Shown: piece after piece, positions 24,932 through 35,300 of the stretch
Position numbering within the stretch: position 1 is the first letter of the stretch
Layout of the letters: every line of letters starts with the position of its first letter
Source of the DNA: Candidatus Thiodiazotropha sp. LNASS1
GTDB lineage: Bacteria > Pseudomonadota > Gammaproteobacteria > Chromatiales > Chromatiaceae
DNA: 64,000 nucleotides
Direction: 5' to 3'
Assembly (NCBI RefSeq): GCF_964212655.1
Contig: NZ_OZ156465.1
Span: forward strand, 4,340,001 to 4,404,000
The notes under the pieces: model-generated
Database searches by the model: none
What the model was told of the DNA's origin: nothing
What the model saw: only the letters and a program-made list of their open reading frames with translations
Made by a program: the position numbers and the translations under genes

Positions 24932-25022
24932 CCCTAACAAGTGCATCATGTCGCTGCCCTGTCGGGCAGCTGGGACGTGCCACCGCTACGCGGCGGCCCG
25001 CCCCATATGCTTGGCGTTAATG
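24932..25022 (+). other. Last recognisable attC site
   Basis: 91 nt from R'' CCCTAAC to R' GTTAATG. R'' is the perfect complement of the SH3 cassette start GTTAGGG at 24037. The 5' half (AACAAGTGCATCATGTCG) resembles the attC at 20617. Confidence 0.88.
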
Positions 25023-25514
25023 TCTGCTTTCACTAAGTACTGAGATTATCCTCAATGTCAGCTTCGGTCGCACAACAGACCCAAATCTGACACTCATTGC
25101 TTGATCAAGTCTGAAATAACACAGCAACAATATAATGAGCCTGATGCCAAAATGCATCGTTCATCCCGCTCTCTATGCTTTTTTATCGTACACCACAAAC
25201 AAAGCTTACAAGGCACTGTTGTCGGACAAGTTCTATATAGTTCCCACAGTCCTCCTTGGGAATCCGTATCTCGGTCTACTCCTATGGCTTATCAAAATGC
25301 AAGCCACACAGGAACTCGGGTGCGATACGAAAAGGTTTCAAACAACACGGCAACCTAGCTCATAAATGAATCTGCTAAAAAGTATCAAAATACGCTACTA
25401 ATGGGCCATCAAAATAGAGCTTTTCATAACGTAGTTTAAATATCTAAGCCTCATCGCTACTGTTGTCTTATCTCCATCACGGAGAGAAACACATAAGATT
25501 AATGGAGCTTTGTC
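25023..25514. other. Region after last attC, right edge of the integron
   Basis: About 490 nt following the last crossover point. If a further cassette begins here (G/TTAATG), its end should show CATTAAC, and I see no such box. Two overlapping open frames (25101-25358 and 25135-25365) have neither clear ribosome-binding sites nor protein-like composition. The stretch is either a degraded cassette or the original chromosome next to the VIT/VWA gene, whose promoter should lie near its end. Confidence 0.4.
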
Positions 25515-27557
25515 ATGTTCACTCTAATAAAACAGGTTAAATACTTGGTTGTAGGTATCTCGCTGCTAGCCGCCCAAAGCGCATTCGCGGCAGGCTTGAT
25601 GACCCCTAAATCCGGAAATCTCCCTCAACTGGAAATCAGGCAGCACCACGTTGAGGTCACCATCGAGGATGGTTACGCGGTGACCTCTGTCGAACAGGTT
25701 TTCTACAACCCCAACGACGCTGAACTCGAAGCCATTTACTCTTTTCCCGTACCGGAGAAGGCTTCCGTTGGAGAATTCACCTATTGGATTGAGGGCAAAC
25801 CGGTTACAGGAGAGGTGCTGGAGAAACAACGTGCGAAGGAAGTCTATCAACAGGAGCGCAATCAAGGCAGGGAAGCTGCCCTGACAGAGCAAGACAGTTA
25901 CCGTACGTTCGACAGTTACGTCTACCCGGTCAAGCCTCAGCAGGATGTCAGAATTCGACTTGTCTACATCCAGCCCGCGCACCTGGACAGTGGCATTGGA
26001 CGCTATGTCTACCCCCTGGAAGAGGGCGGTGTGGATGAGCAACGTCTCGCTTTCTGGAGTTATAACGATGTTGTCACCGAAGCGTTCAGTTTCGATCTGA
26101 AGTTGCGTTCATCCTACCCCATCGATGACATGCGACTGCCTCAACATCCACAGGCAACGGCGAGTTCACTATCCCCTCAAGAGTGGTCTGTTTCTCTGCA
26201 CAATGGTCAGGCCGGCTCGGAGCAGGAATCGACACAAACCCCATCCACCGTTATCCATAAATTGGACAGGGATATCGTCGTCTACTGGCGGCACCAACAG
26301 GGTCTGCCCGGCAGTGTCGACATGGTAACCCACAAAGAGCCTGGTAAAGAGCGCGGCACCTTTATGCTCACGGTAACCCCGGGTGACGACTTGACCTCCA
26401 TCAACGAAGGTCGCGACTGGGTTTTCGTCCTTGACCTCTCCGGCTCCATGAAAGGCAAATATCAAAGCCTGGTGGAAGGGGTCCGCAAGGGACTGGCAAA
26501 TCTCTCCGATCGGGATCGATTCAAAATAGTGCTGTTCAATAATCACGCCCGGGAACTCACCTCCGGTTATGTACAGGCAACTGCGGATAACGCTCAACGT
26601 TTTTTAAACAAGCTTGAGAACACCGGCCCATCGGGCAGCACCAATCTCTATGCCGGGTTGGAACGTGGTATCAAGGGGCTCGACTCCGATCGTTCAAGCG
26701 CCATCATTCTGGTCACTGATGGGGTCGCCAACGTGGGTATCACGGAGAAAAGGGATTTTCTTAAACTTCTGGAACGTTATGACGTGAGACTCTTCAGTTT
26801 CGTCATGGGCAACAGCGCCAACCGACCGCTACTGGAAGGGATGACTAAAATCTCCAACGGTTTTTCCATCAGCGTCTCGAATAGCGACGACATCGTCGGC
26901 CAGTTGTTGCTGGCCACAGACAAACTCACCCATGAAGCGTTGCACGATATCGATGTGAAGATACGGGGCGTGAAGGTCAAGGATCTAACCCCATCACGAA
27001 TCGGTTCCCTGTATCGAGGCAGACAATTGATCCTGTTCGGTCACTATTGGGGTGACGGTGTCGCCGATGTCACCGTCAGCGGCAAGGTCTCAGGCCAACC
27101 TGCGGAGTATTCATCCAGGTTTGAATTTCCCGGCCAAAGCACACGCAATCCGGAAATTGAGCGTCTCTGGGCATTTGCCACGATAGAAGACCTGCAAAAC
27201 CAGATCGACTACCTTGGGGAAGATGCCGACAGTCGTCAGGCAATCATCGATATGGCCAAAGAATTCAGCTTGGTCACTGACTATACCTCGATGGTGGTGT
27301 TACGCGAAGAGCAGTTCCAACACTATGGCGTCGAGCGACGCAATCAGGTGAGGGTTGCGAAAGAACAAGCAGCCCGGCAACAACGAAGCACAGCACCCGT
27401 CGTCGACAACAGAGTGGATAAACAGCAGCCCATGTACAGCACGCCTCGCGCCTATCCCTCTTCTGGAAGCAGTGGCGGTGGAGCCTTCGGGCCGTGGTTG
27501 TTGTTACTCCTGTTTCCGTTGTGGAAAGCCAGCCAACGTCGTCGTAACGCTAACTAA
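25515..27557 (+). CDS. VIT/VWA surface protein with GlyGly-CTERM signal
   Basis: A 680-residue exported protein. Signal peptide about 1-26 (LLAAQSAFA). A VIT domain (about 33-160) resembles inter-alpha-trypsin inhibitor proteins, and a VWA domain follows with the metal-ion site DLSGSMKGK near residue 303 and later the conserved TDGVANVG. The architecture is that of the marine proteobacterial sortase-target family, which normally ends in a sortase motif. Here the end is instead Gly-rich (SSGSSGGGAFGP), then a hydrophobic stretch (WLLLLLFPLW), then RRR: a GlyGly-CTERM tail, the signal cut by rhombosortase. The rhombosortase gene follows directly. The protein is probably attached to or released at the outer surface, where VWA domains bind other proteins. 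Confidence 0.9.
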   Translation: MFTLIKQVKYLVVGISLLAAQSAFAAGLMTPKSGNLPQLEIRQHHVEVTIEDGYAVTSVEQVFYNPNDAELEAIYSFPVPEKASVGEFTYWIEGKPVTGEVLEKQRAKEVYQQERNQGREAALTEQDSYRTFDSYVYPVKPQQDVRIRLVYIQPAHLDSGIGRYVYPLEEGGVDEQRLAFWSYNDVVTEAFSFDLKLRSSYPIDDMRLPQHPQATASSLSPQEWSVSLHNGQAGSEQESTQTPSTVIHKLDRDIVVYWRHQQGLPGSVDMVTHKEPGKERGTFMLTVTPGDDLTSINEGRDWVFVLDLSGSMKGKYQSLVEGVRKGLANLSDRDRFKIVLFNNHARELTSGYVQATADNAQRFLNKLENTGPSGSTNLYAGLERGIKGLDSDRSSAIILVTDGVANVGITEKRDFLKLLERYDVRLFSFVMGNSANRPLLEGMTKISNGFSISVSNSDDIVGQLLLATDKLTHEALHDIDVKIRGVKVKDLTPSRIGSLYRGRQLILFGHYWGDGVADVTVSGKVSGQPAEYSSRFEFPGQSTRNPEIERLWAFATIEDLQNQIDYLGEDADSRQAIIDMAKEFSLVTDYTSMVVLREEQFQHYGVERRNQVRVAKEQAARQQRSTAPVVDNRVDKQQPMYSTPRAYPSSGSSGGGAFGPWLLLLLFPLWKASQRRRNAN

Positions 27558-27611
27558 CAACCGTCACAATCTCCGGCCAGGCTGATGCCTGGCCGAGTAT
27601 GGGAGCGTAAG

Positions 27612-28178
27612 ATGAAATTTCCCAAGCTTACGGTTGGTACCGTACTGTTTACCGTAATCCTGATGGCTATGCCTCAATTCCATGGACACTTCTATTTTGA
27701 TCTGTCACCTGTCATGTCAGGAGAGTGGTGGCGGCTGCTGACCGGTCATCTGATCCATTCAGATTGGGAGCACTGGTTCTGGAATACCGCAGCACTTGCG
27801 GTTCTCGGGAGCTATCTGGAGCAACAGTCAAAATACCTGTGGTTTCAGGGTATGCTGGCAGGCATGATCAGCGTCAATCTTTTGCTCTTGTCCGATTGGT
27901 CCCGGATCACCCTATATTGTGGGCTTTCGGGTGTACTCAATACACTGCTGGCGGTTGCGCTCTTTCACTATTGGCGGGAAACCCGATCAGCTTGGGTCAT
28001 CGTCGCAGCGCTGGTCTGTATGAGCAAATTGATGATTGAACTCTCGTCCGGAACCTCACTGTTTACCCAACTATCCTGGCCACCTTTCCCCCCCGCCCAT
28101 CTTGCGGGAACAATGGCCGGAGTGATTCTGATCATAAGCATAAAGCACTTCTCCCCAAAGACTATTAGCTGTGTTTAG
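27612..28178 (+). CDS. rrtA: Rhombosortase (rhomboid-family protease)
   Basis: An intramembrane serine protease of about 188 residues that processes GlyGly-CTERM proteins. The rhomboid motifs are present: HSDWEHWFWNTAAL in the second region, the nucleophile Ser in YCGLSGVLNT, and the catalytic His in PPAHLAGTMAG. About six membrane segments fill the rest. The length matches the rhombosortase subfamily, which is shorter than housekeeping GlpG. The ATG at 27612 with GGGAGCG upstream is preferred over the longer frame to 27585. It lies 54 nt after its presumed substrate, a gene-pair layout that makes the specificity assignment strong. Confidence 0.9.
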   Translation: MKFPKLTVGTVLFTVILMAMPQFHGHFYFDLSPVMSGEWWRLLTGHLIHSDWEHWFWNTAALAVLGSYLEQQSKYLWFQGMLAGMISVNLLLLSDWSRITLYCGLSGVLNTLLAVALFHYWRETRSAWVIVAALVCMSKLMIELSSGTSLFTQLSWPPFPPAHLAGTMAGVILIISIKHFSPKTISCV

Positions 28179-28382
28179 ATTGAATTGCATATCGCTGACC
28201 ACAAGCCGATATTGCAGGGCCTCCATTAAGTATTCTGATCACTATCATCAACATTTGTGAAGTGCCGAATATATGGTGGGGGATCTGTTCGAAATGACCG
28301 GGTAAGATGCCTGGGACGTCCTGCTACAGATCACAGACCAGCACAGTCACCCGTTCGCCAAGGAGAGCGACCTTTTCAGAGT

Positions 28383-28406
28383 ACCGGCTGCTAACGGCCG
28401 GTTTTC
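28383..28406 (+). terminator. Hairpin between convergent genes
   Basis: ACCGGC and GCCGGT arms around an 8-nt loop, followed on the plus strand by TTTTC. It could end transcription from the rhombosortase operon. The T run is short, so this is a weak call. Confidence 0.45.
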
Positions 28407-29647
28407 TAGCGCTTGCTCACTTTATACTTTTGCTTGATGACTCTGCTGGCAACCTTGTCGGTCACATCGATGGAGAGATCGGTGGCGATGCCGACCGCGG
28501 CCACGATGATATCCTTAGGGTCCGACGCTGACAGCAGAAGTTCCCAACCGTAACCGAAACCTTTTTCCAGCCACCCCGTATTGGGTTTGCGCGCCTTCAA
28601 TTCGGCGAGTGCCGCGGTATAAGTCTTGTGGGCTTTCCTGCCGTCTTTGACCTTTGAGGCGAGTTCTATGGTCTTCTCGATGATCTTGTGGACTGTCTTT
28701 TCGAGTTTCTCTATCTCACCTATCCGTTTCGGTTTCAGCTTCTTGAGCTTTTCGGTTTCGACCAAGACCTTTTCCAGCTTCTTGGACAGCTCGTGAGACT
28801 TGAGGTCGATGCCGTTGAGCTTGTCGTGAAACTGTCCGGTCATCCTGTCGCACTCTGAAATGGTCGTCTGGCTTGTGCCGAAAACCGTTCTTACGGCTTC
28901 GTAGTTCAATTCAGTCGCCATGACCGTTGCCTTCGACCTGCCGGGACCAACCTTTTGGCCCTTAATGATATCCAGATAGCGTGCCTGGAGTTTCTCCAAT
29001 GACTTGATGATTTTTTTCTGCACCGTGTCGGCCGAAATAGCCAGGTTGTATATATCCTTGCCCAGACCGACCGACGATTTCAGGATGCCGATAATGCCTA
29101 AAGTCAGGCTGGCCCAAGTCCCTACAGCAGCCGCGCCTCCCGAGGCGACGGTTGCCACCGTCGAACCGACGGTCATGCCGACACCGGTCGCTAACCCAGC
29201 CGTGCCGGCGGTGAGTTTCGCGCCTGCAACGATCTTATATTTTCGGTACTCGGCTTTGGTCCGGGTCAATTCCATCCACACTTTTTCCGCTTGCCGGGCT
29301 GCCATGGTCGAGGCGGCATGGGTGTACCCTTTGGCGGTCTCCTGAAACTTGTCCAGGATCTTGAGCATCTCCTCCATGTCATCGATCTTGGCCGCAGCCA
29401 CGGCCTGAGGGTCGAATTTATTCACCACGTTGCCAAGGTTTCTGACAACGTTTCCGGTCATGTAGGCGCGGATTTTGTCCTGCAGCTTCTGGTACAAAAG
29501 CGGATCTTTTTTGAAGGCCGCCTGAAGCTTGGGATTGCTGGGGAAGGTTACTTCGACCAAAATCTTGTCGATAGTCAACATCTTGGGCCTGAACTGCTCC
29601 TTGACCCGTGGCCAAAGGTCCATCTGAAAAATCACGATCCCGGGCAT
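28406..29647 (-). CDS. Helical protein with central hydrophobic region, unknown
   Basis: A protein of about 413 residues that I do not recognise. The start is set at 29647, where GGAGGT lies 4 nt upstream; an ATG at 29659 overlaps that site. Most of the chain is predicted helix with heptad-like patterns (KLEKVLVETEKLKKLKPK; EIEKLEKTVHKIIEKTIEL). In the middle (residues about 150-205) is a Gly/Ala/Thr-rich hydrophobic stretch with two candidate membrane helices (TAGLATGVGMTVGSTVATV and ASLTLGIIGILKSSVGLG). Long helices flanking a hydrophobic hairpin are the layout of alpha-helical pore-forming toxins, but there is no signal peptide and no sequence match I can name, so this is only a possibility. 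It stands alone between the rhombosortase and Tad/RHS genes. Confidence 0.7.
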   Translation of the reverse strand: MPGIVIFQMDLWPRVKEQFRPKMLTIDKILVEVTFPSNPKLQAAFKKDPLLYQKLQDKIRAYMTGNVVRNLGNVVNKFDPQAVAAAKIDDMEEMLKILDKFQETAKGYTHAASTMAARQAEKVWMELTRTKAEYRKYKIVAGAKLTAGTAGLATGVGMTVGSTVATVASGGAAAVGTWASLTLGIIGILKSSVGLGKDIYNLAISADTVQKKIIKSLEKLQARYLDIIKGQKVGPGRSKATVMATELNYEAVRTVFGTSQTTISECDRMTGQFHDKLNGIDLKSHELSKKLEKVLVETEKLKKLKPKRIGEIEKLEKTVHKIIEKTIELASKVKDGRKAHKTYTAALAELKARKPNTGWLEKGFGYGWELLLSASDPKDIIVAAVGIATDLSIDVTDKVASRVIKQKYKVSKR

Positions 29648-29887
29648 AGATACCTCCATTCGCTAGAAAGGATGAGGATAGGAGAATCATAACCCGGACT
29701 TACTCCTTAGGAACAGCCCTCTGGGTCATTTAAATAACGGTGTTAAACATGTGATGTATGCCACACTCTTATGTAATCCTTTTCTGAAAAAAGCTGGCAG
29801 TTATCGATCGCCTGTTCCATTACCAGACCACTTATCGTTACTCTTCTGTCACCCAAGGAAGGGAAGCAGCAATAAGGTAATAGGGAC

Positions 29888-30130
29888 ATGAAAAGATCGA
29901 CGATCATTGCATACTCGGTGCTGTTTATCCTTGCACTGTCACATCAAGGATGCGGTGACAATGGCAGTTCTTCTGGTAACCCACCGGATATTGGCGACCA
30001 ATTCAACAAAGACCATACTGCCGAATATACTGCGCACAGTTACACGGGCAGTAAAACCCAAACTGTCATCAACGAGGATCTCGCCCTATCCGCCGTTTCC
30101 GGTGTTCTGTTCGGTATGTATCTGACATAA
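29888..30130 (+). CDS. Small lipoprotein
   Basis: An 80-residue protein with a lipoprotein-type signal (YSVLFILALSHQGC, acylated Cys near residue 22). The mature part of about 58 residues is hydrophilic (NGSSSGNPPDIGDQF) and ends in a short hydrophobic tail (SAVSGVLFGMYLT). No family recognised. It comes 140 nt before the TadG-like gene and reads in the same direction, so it may belong to the same transcript; a pilot or accessory role is speculation. The lipobox is not perfect, with His-Gln-Gly before the Cys. Confidence 0.62.
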   Translation: MKRSTIIAYSVLFILALSHQGCGDNGSSSGNPPDIGDQFNKDHTAEYTAHSYTGSKTQTVINEDLALSAVSGVLFGMYLT

Positions 30131-30271
30131 ATGGCATAGTTCAGGAAATATCCAACAGTTCGCAGTTTGCGCTAGGTATAACTTGAGCAGGCATTATTTC
30201 TTCAGTCATCGCATCAGTCCGAAGTGTCAACTGCCTATATTAAACGATGCTGAGGATAAAAGGTTATCAGG

Positions 30272-32188
30272 ATGAACAGTAAAACCATTAACAGGGAGTC
30301 AGGACAGGCGCTGCCACTTGGTATAGCCTTTCTTATGTCTACAATTCTATTGGGTCTGGTGCTTTTCAATACAGGTCAGACAGCTTCCGAACGATCACGT
30401 CTTATCAATACAGCAGATGCTGCAGTCTACAGTGGTCTTGTCTGGCAGGCGCGCGCGCTCAATTTCCAGGCCTATACGAATCGGGCGATGGTCGCCAACC
30501 AGGTTTCTATCGGTCAGTTGGTGAGTCTGACATCCTGGACGCAATACGCTTATATCCTCGCTCGAACTATCGATTCCATTATTGACTATTTTCCGATTGT
30601 CGAATCCTATACAGAGGCTGCTGAGATAATAACGGAGACGATCGACGATGTTGCAGTTAATATCGCTGAGACCTTCATCCCCATCATAGATAGTATAAAT
30701 GGAATGTTGAGCAGGACACAGCAAGCAGTCTATGTGGCAAGTTTTGCCGCAACTCCGGCCATTGTCAGGGAAGTGGTCGAGGAAAATGATGAGCGTTACA
30801 ACACCAACACGGCCTATGCAGTGATAGGTTTGGGCGAAAATGCGCAAGGCTGGCAAAATCTAGTGAGACGCTATGACAATGAGGATGGACTGTTGCGCAA
30901 AGCGGATGTGGTCAATCGGTCAAAAGATGAATTCACTAATGCAAGAAATCTTGGCACGAGTCAATTATTACCCGAAGCGCCGGATGTATTGAATCTTGGT
31001 ATAACTCGACTATGGCTGAGAAAGGAAGGTAGAGCAAACCTGGTTTCAGATACTCAAGACGGCTCAATGCAATGGGAGTGGAAGAGTAAGGATACGTTTT
31101 CCCTGCATAGAGAGGATCTGGAATTTACTCGTAGAGGGCCAAGATGGGTTCATAGGGAATTACCCCTGGGCTGGGGTTCGCGTTATGTAAACGGCGATTT
31201 CGAATGTGAAGAAGGCCAAGGCCAAGGCCGAAGCCGATGGTGGTCTTGGCGATATTCGGATGATGGCTGCCCGCGTTATACACAGCAGAACAGACGGGCG
31301 GAAATAATCGCCAACCTTAGTCAGGAAGAGCTGGACGCTGAGTACAACGGCATACGTGCCTACAATGACTTGAGGAACTTAAGCCGGCAGAATGGAGATC
31401 CCCGCCTTGCATTGCGCTTGGAAGTGGAACTACCGCAAAGTGATGTCAGAACCGCATCGAAGATCGATGGCCTGGGATCTGATTCCGTGCCTGAAGATGA
31501 GCTGAGGAGCGGCATGGGCGAAGGCATGTTCGGCACTGAGGATCAGATGGCGGGAGAAGGCATGGCAATAATCGCCAGTGGTGAGCTCTTCTTTCATCCT
31601 CCCGATGACTATGTTCCTGCAAGAAGGAGAGGCCGATATGAAATCGCCAGTCTTTTCAGTCCCTATTGGGAGGTGCGACTGACCGATACGCCTCTGGAAC
31701 GTCGTTTCATGGCCTGGACCTTGCGGGATGAAAACCTGTTGACTGAAGGCACATCAGGTATTTCATCCGATGTTGAGCACTATATCCATGAACGGGAGGA
31801 GGAACTGGCTCGACTGCGCAGCTTGGAACAGTCACTTCAGGATCAGTTGAACGATACAATAGACGTTACCCGTCATGCAGAGTTGGAAACAGAACTTGTT
31901 GCTGTCGGCTCACAGATAACACATCTGGAATCAACCAATGGTAATGCCCGGATGCTGACCGATGGCCTACAGCAAGAGATGGCTCAGGGTGTCAGTGAAG
32001 CGGCCCAAATTCAGGTCGGCCAGTACGAACATATGTTGCAAGAGTATGCCGAGCAAGAGGGAGAAGAGATAGTCGATCAGTTTGAAGATGAGGTAGTGGA
32101 TCAGATAACGGATCAGATGCAGCAGACCCTTGAAGCGGCTGCAGAGGACGCTGTGGAGAGTACGTTAAACTCAATTATTATTAACTGA
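30272..32188 (+). CDS. TadG-like pseudopilin-type protein
   Basis: A 638-residue protein whose N-terminus (ESGQALPLGIAFLMSTILLG, then FNTGQTASERSRLINTADAAVYSG) matches the Tad/TadG-type start: a short basic leader, a Gly, a hydrophobic helix and the Ala-rich segment after it. The rest is probably extracytoplasmic. The middle is rich in Trp, Arg and acidic residues with no known domain; the last 140 residues form a coiled coil (EEELARLRSLEQSLQDQL; VGQYEHMLQEYAEQE). TadG-like proteins are minor components of Tad/Flp pili. The RHS toxin downstream also has a Tad-type N-terminus (TadE), so the two may form one envelope complex. No tad secretion ATPase or flp pilin gene is in this window. Confidence 0.78.
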   Translation: MNSKTINRESGQALPLGIAFLMSTILLGLVLFNTGQTASERSRLINTADAAVYSGLVWQARALNFQAYTNRAMVANQVSIGQLVSLTSWTQYAYILARTIDSIIDYFPIVESYTEAAEIITETIDDVAVNIAETFIPIIDSINGMLSRTQQAVYVASFAATPAIVREVVEENDERYNTNTAYAVIGLGENAQGWQNLVRRYDNEDGLLRKADVVNRSKDEFTNARNLGTSQLLPEAPDVLNLGITRLWLRKEGRANLVSDTQDGSMQWEWKSKDTFSLHREDLEFTRRGPRWVHRELPLGWGSRYVNGDFECEEGQGQGRSRWWSWRYSDDGCPRYTQQNRRAEIIANLSQEELDAEYNGIRAYNDLRNLSRQNGDPRLALRLEVELPQSDVRTASKIDGLGSDSVPEDELRSGMGEGMFGTEDQMAGEGMAIIASGELFFHPPDDYVPARRRGRYEIASLFSPYWEVRLTDTPLERRFMAWTLRDENLLTEGTSGISSDVEHYIHEREEELARLRSLEQSLQDQLNDTIDVTRHAELETELVAVGSQITHLESTNGNARMLTDGLQQEMAQGVSEAAQIQVGQYEHMLQEYAEQEGEEIVDQFEDEVVDQITDQMQQTLEAAAEDAVESTLNSIIIN

Positions 32189-32336
32189 GAATCTGTAGGA
32201 AATTTCCAGGATCATAGTGGGTGGGTAATCAAAACGGATCCAGCGGTTGATAATGAGCATGAAGCGTTAAAGAAGGGATATATCACCGATGAAAGAAGTG
32301 GTGGTCAAAGCGCGACGGTTGAATTAGGAGAACCGG

Positions 32337-35300
32337 ATGCAGATCAAAAGGAACTTGATCCGACTGTTCAAAGGGCAGTGCGGTGCGGCGATGACAGAGC
32401 TGCTGGTTTCACTGCCGGCACTGTTGTTGATGGGGCTGGGTGGACTGCAGACCGCGCTGCTGTTCGATGCCAAAATCATAGTCAATAGTGCAACCTTCGA
32501 GGCGGTGCGCAAGGGTGCGGTCAACCATGCCCAGAGCGACGCCATGCGCCGGGAACTGGGCCTGCGCCTGGCGCCCCTGTTCGGTGGTGACGGCAGCGCC
32601 GAAAAAGCGCTGTCGGCGATCACCCGCGCCAGCCTGGATGTGCAGGACAGCCGCTTCACCGAGATCGAGATCATCAACCCCACCATCGAGGCCTTCGATG
32701 AATTCGGCCGCGAGATCGTCGATCCGCGCACAGGCGATGTCCACTTCGGTATCCCCAACAGCCACCTGCGCTGGCGCGAGCGTGATGTGGGGCGCAGCGG
32801 CGTCAATATCCAGGACGCCAACCTGCTGAAGGTCAAGGTCACCTACGGCTATCAACTCAAGGTGCCGCTGATGGATCGGGTGATCCCGGCGGTGATGCGC
32901 CTGGTCGATCCTGAGCACATCCACTACTACAACGCCCGCCGTCTACCGATCACCTCGGTGGCGACGGTCCGCATGCAGTCGGACGCCTGGCGGGACGACA
33001 ACAATGTCCACATGATACCGCCGGGGGGTGGCGGTACGCCGCCATCGACCGAGGACGATCCGCAGAACGGCGGCGCCACCCCGGATGATGACGAGGGGCA
33101 GGGCGGCGATGACACCGATGAAGAGACCGCAGAAGAAGTGACCGAAGAAGCGGAAAACGGCGATAGTGACGAAGAGACGACAGAGAGTACAGATGATGAA
33201 TCGTCCCAGAGTGAAGATGGCCAGACCTCGCTGGATGATCTGCTGAACTCTGGTGATGATCCGTCCAATAACCTCGTCAATCCGGGCGACGACCTGGGCG
33301 CTGAAGCCTGCCAAGACGGGCAATCATCAGTCGACAATCTGCCGTTTAGCCCCATAACCACCTCCCAGAGTAGCAGCATTCTCAGTACTCACGCCGGTAA
33401 CCCGATCCATGTGATCACTGGCAATAAATATCAACAAGAGCTCGACCTGAGCCCACTGCCGGGTTCCCTGGGTCTACTCTTCAAACGCCACTACAACAGC
33501 CGTAGTGACGAGACAGGTCCGCTGGGCCACGGCTGGATCCACAGCTACGACTTTCGCCTAAACGCCTCAGGTACCGACTACCGCCTACGCCAGAGTGACG
33601 GCCGTGTCATCCACTTTCGGCCCAGCGACACCTCAGGGCACTACATCGCACCGAGACTCAGCGATGGCTGGCTACAGATCAACGAAGTCCAAATCACTTG
33701 GCACTGGCGCGACGGGCGTCAACTGCAGTTTAACCCCCAAGGCCAACTGCAACGGATCGTCCTGGCCACAGGCCAGACACTCAGCCTGTACTACAATCCC
33801 CAGGATGAACTCTTTCTGGTTCGCGATCCCCAAGGTCGTGAACTGAGCCTGGACCACTACACCAACGGCCGTATCAAAGCCCTCTACGACCCTAGCGGTC
33901 AAGCGACCCGTTACCGCTACGATGACGTGGGCAACCTGCAACAGGTCACCCGGCATGACGGCAGTACGCGGATCTATCATTACGAAGACCCCCAAGACAA
34001 ACACAACCTTACCGGCATCACCGACGAGCGGGACATCCGTTACGCCACCTGGACCTACGACGCCCAAGACCGGGCGATTCTCTCCAGTCACGCCGACCAA
34101 GTCGGCCAGGTACGCCTAGATTTCAGTGCCGACGGCCAGACCCAGATTACCGACAGCCAGGGTAAGGTCAGCACGTATACCACCGAAATTCGAGACGGGG
34201 TCGCCCTAGTTACCGCTATTCACGGTCCAGGCTGCTCCAGCTGTGGTCCTTGGGATGTGAGCTACCACTACAACGAGCGGTACCAGATCATCGCGCAGAT
34301 GAACAATGACGGTAATGCCCTGCTCTACACACGCGACGAATTGGGGCGTGTGACGGAACTGACCAGAACAGCTGGCGAAAAAAAGCAGAGGGTCGCAAGC
34401 ATAAAGTATCTTGCGGATCGGGATATGCCGATCGAAATCAGCGTGCCGAGTGTGAAACCCGGTGCCGACTTTGTCAGAGAAATACGCTACAACTCAAAGG
34501 GCAGTCTGGAGAAAGCGCGGGAAAGAGGCTTTGCCCCCTTGCCGGATGGAGGGTTCACGCCAATTACTCGGGAACTGCAGTTAAGTTACGATGATAATGA
34601 GCAATTGTTTGCTATGGATAGCGTTTTGAGCCAGATAGAGGAAATCGCACACATAGAGAAAGATTCGTTTGGACGCACAAAGAAAATAACCAACTACGAC
34701 GGTACAACCCAGAAGATTTCATATAACGCTTATGGAAAGATCGATGAGATACAGTTTGACGGAGAGCATCCGATAACGGTCTCATACACAGCCAATCTTA
34801 CCGTTGCATCGATAGAAAATCAGGTTGGACAATTCAGCTATGAATATGATGCCGTGGGCAACCCGTTGCTTTACAGAACCCCGGACAAAACCGAACTCCG
34901 CATGGAATACGACCCGGCGGGGCGGATGATCAGGCGTTATAACGACAGGCTGGAAACCCGCTACAAATGGACCAAAGATGACAGAATCAAACAAGAATCC
35001 TGGTATGTTGCGGGCATTCCCATCTCCACACTGAGTTATTTTTATGACAATCAAAGTAGATTGACCGCCTTGAAAAACCAGTCCGGTCAGATTGTTCGCC
35101 AGTTTGAGTATGAAGCGGGAAAAAAACTGCCTAAAAGCATAAAAGCGCCGGGCAAGCTTACAACACTCGAATACGACGGCTTTGGTAAACTCAAACAGCT
35201 CAAAACATCGGATGGCGTAGTACGGCGTTATGCCAGCGACAGCCACGGCAAACTGAGTGCCGTCACGAATGCGCGCGGCAACACCACTCACTACCGGTAC

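Larger units (their letters stand above)
16103..25022. mobile_element. Chromosomal-type integron with cassette array
   Basis: The unit contains a leftward intI, an attI region, and a rightward array of cassettes up to the last recognisable attC. For most cassettes the seven bases that begin the cassette (R', GTTNNNN) are the exact reverse complement of the R'' box at the cassette's own end, as expected of a once-circular cassette: GTTATGC/GCATAAC, GTTAGTG/CACTAAC, GTTATAC/GTATAAC, GTTATAA/TTATAAC and GTTAGGG/CCCTAAC. All cassette genes point the same way, are AT-rich and are largely orphan. An IS91-family element interrupts the first cassette position. Small arrays with varied attC sites like this are common in environmental gammaproteobacteria. 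Confidence 0.93.

Noticed and set aside
25101-25365. Two overlapping plus-strand frames after the last attC
   Set aside because: They compete for the same DNA, lack clear starts, and no attC closes a cassette here.
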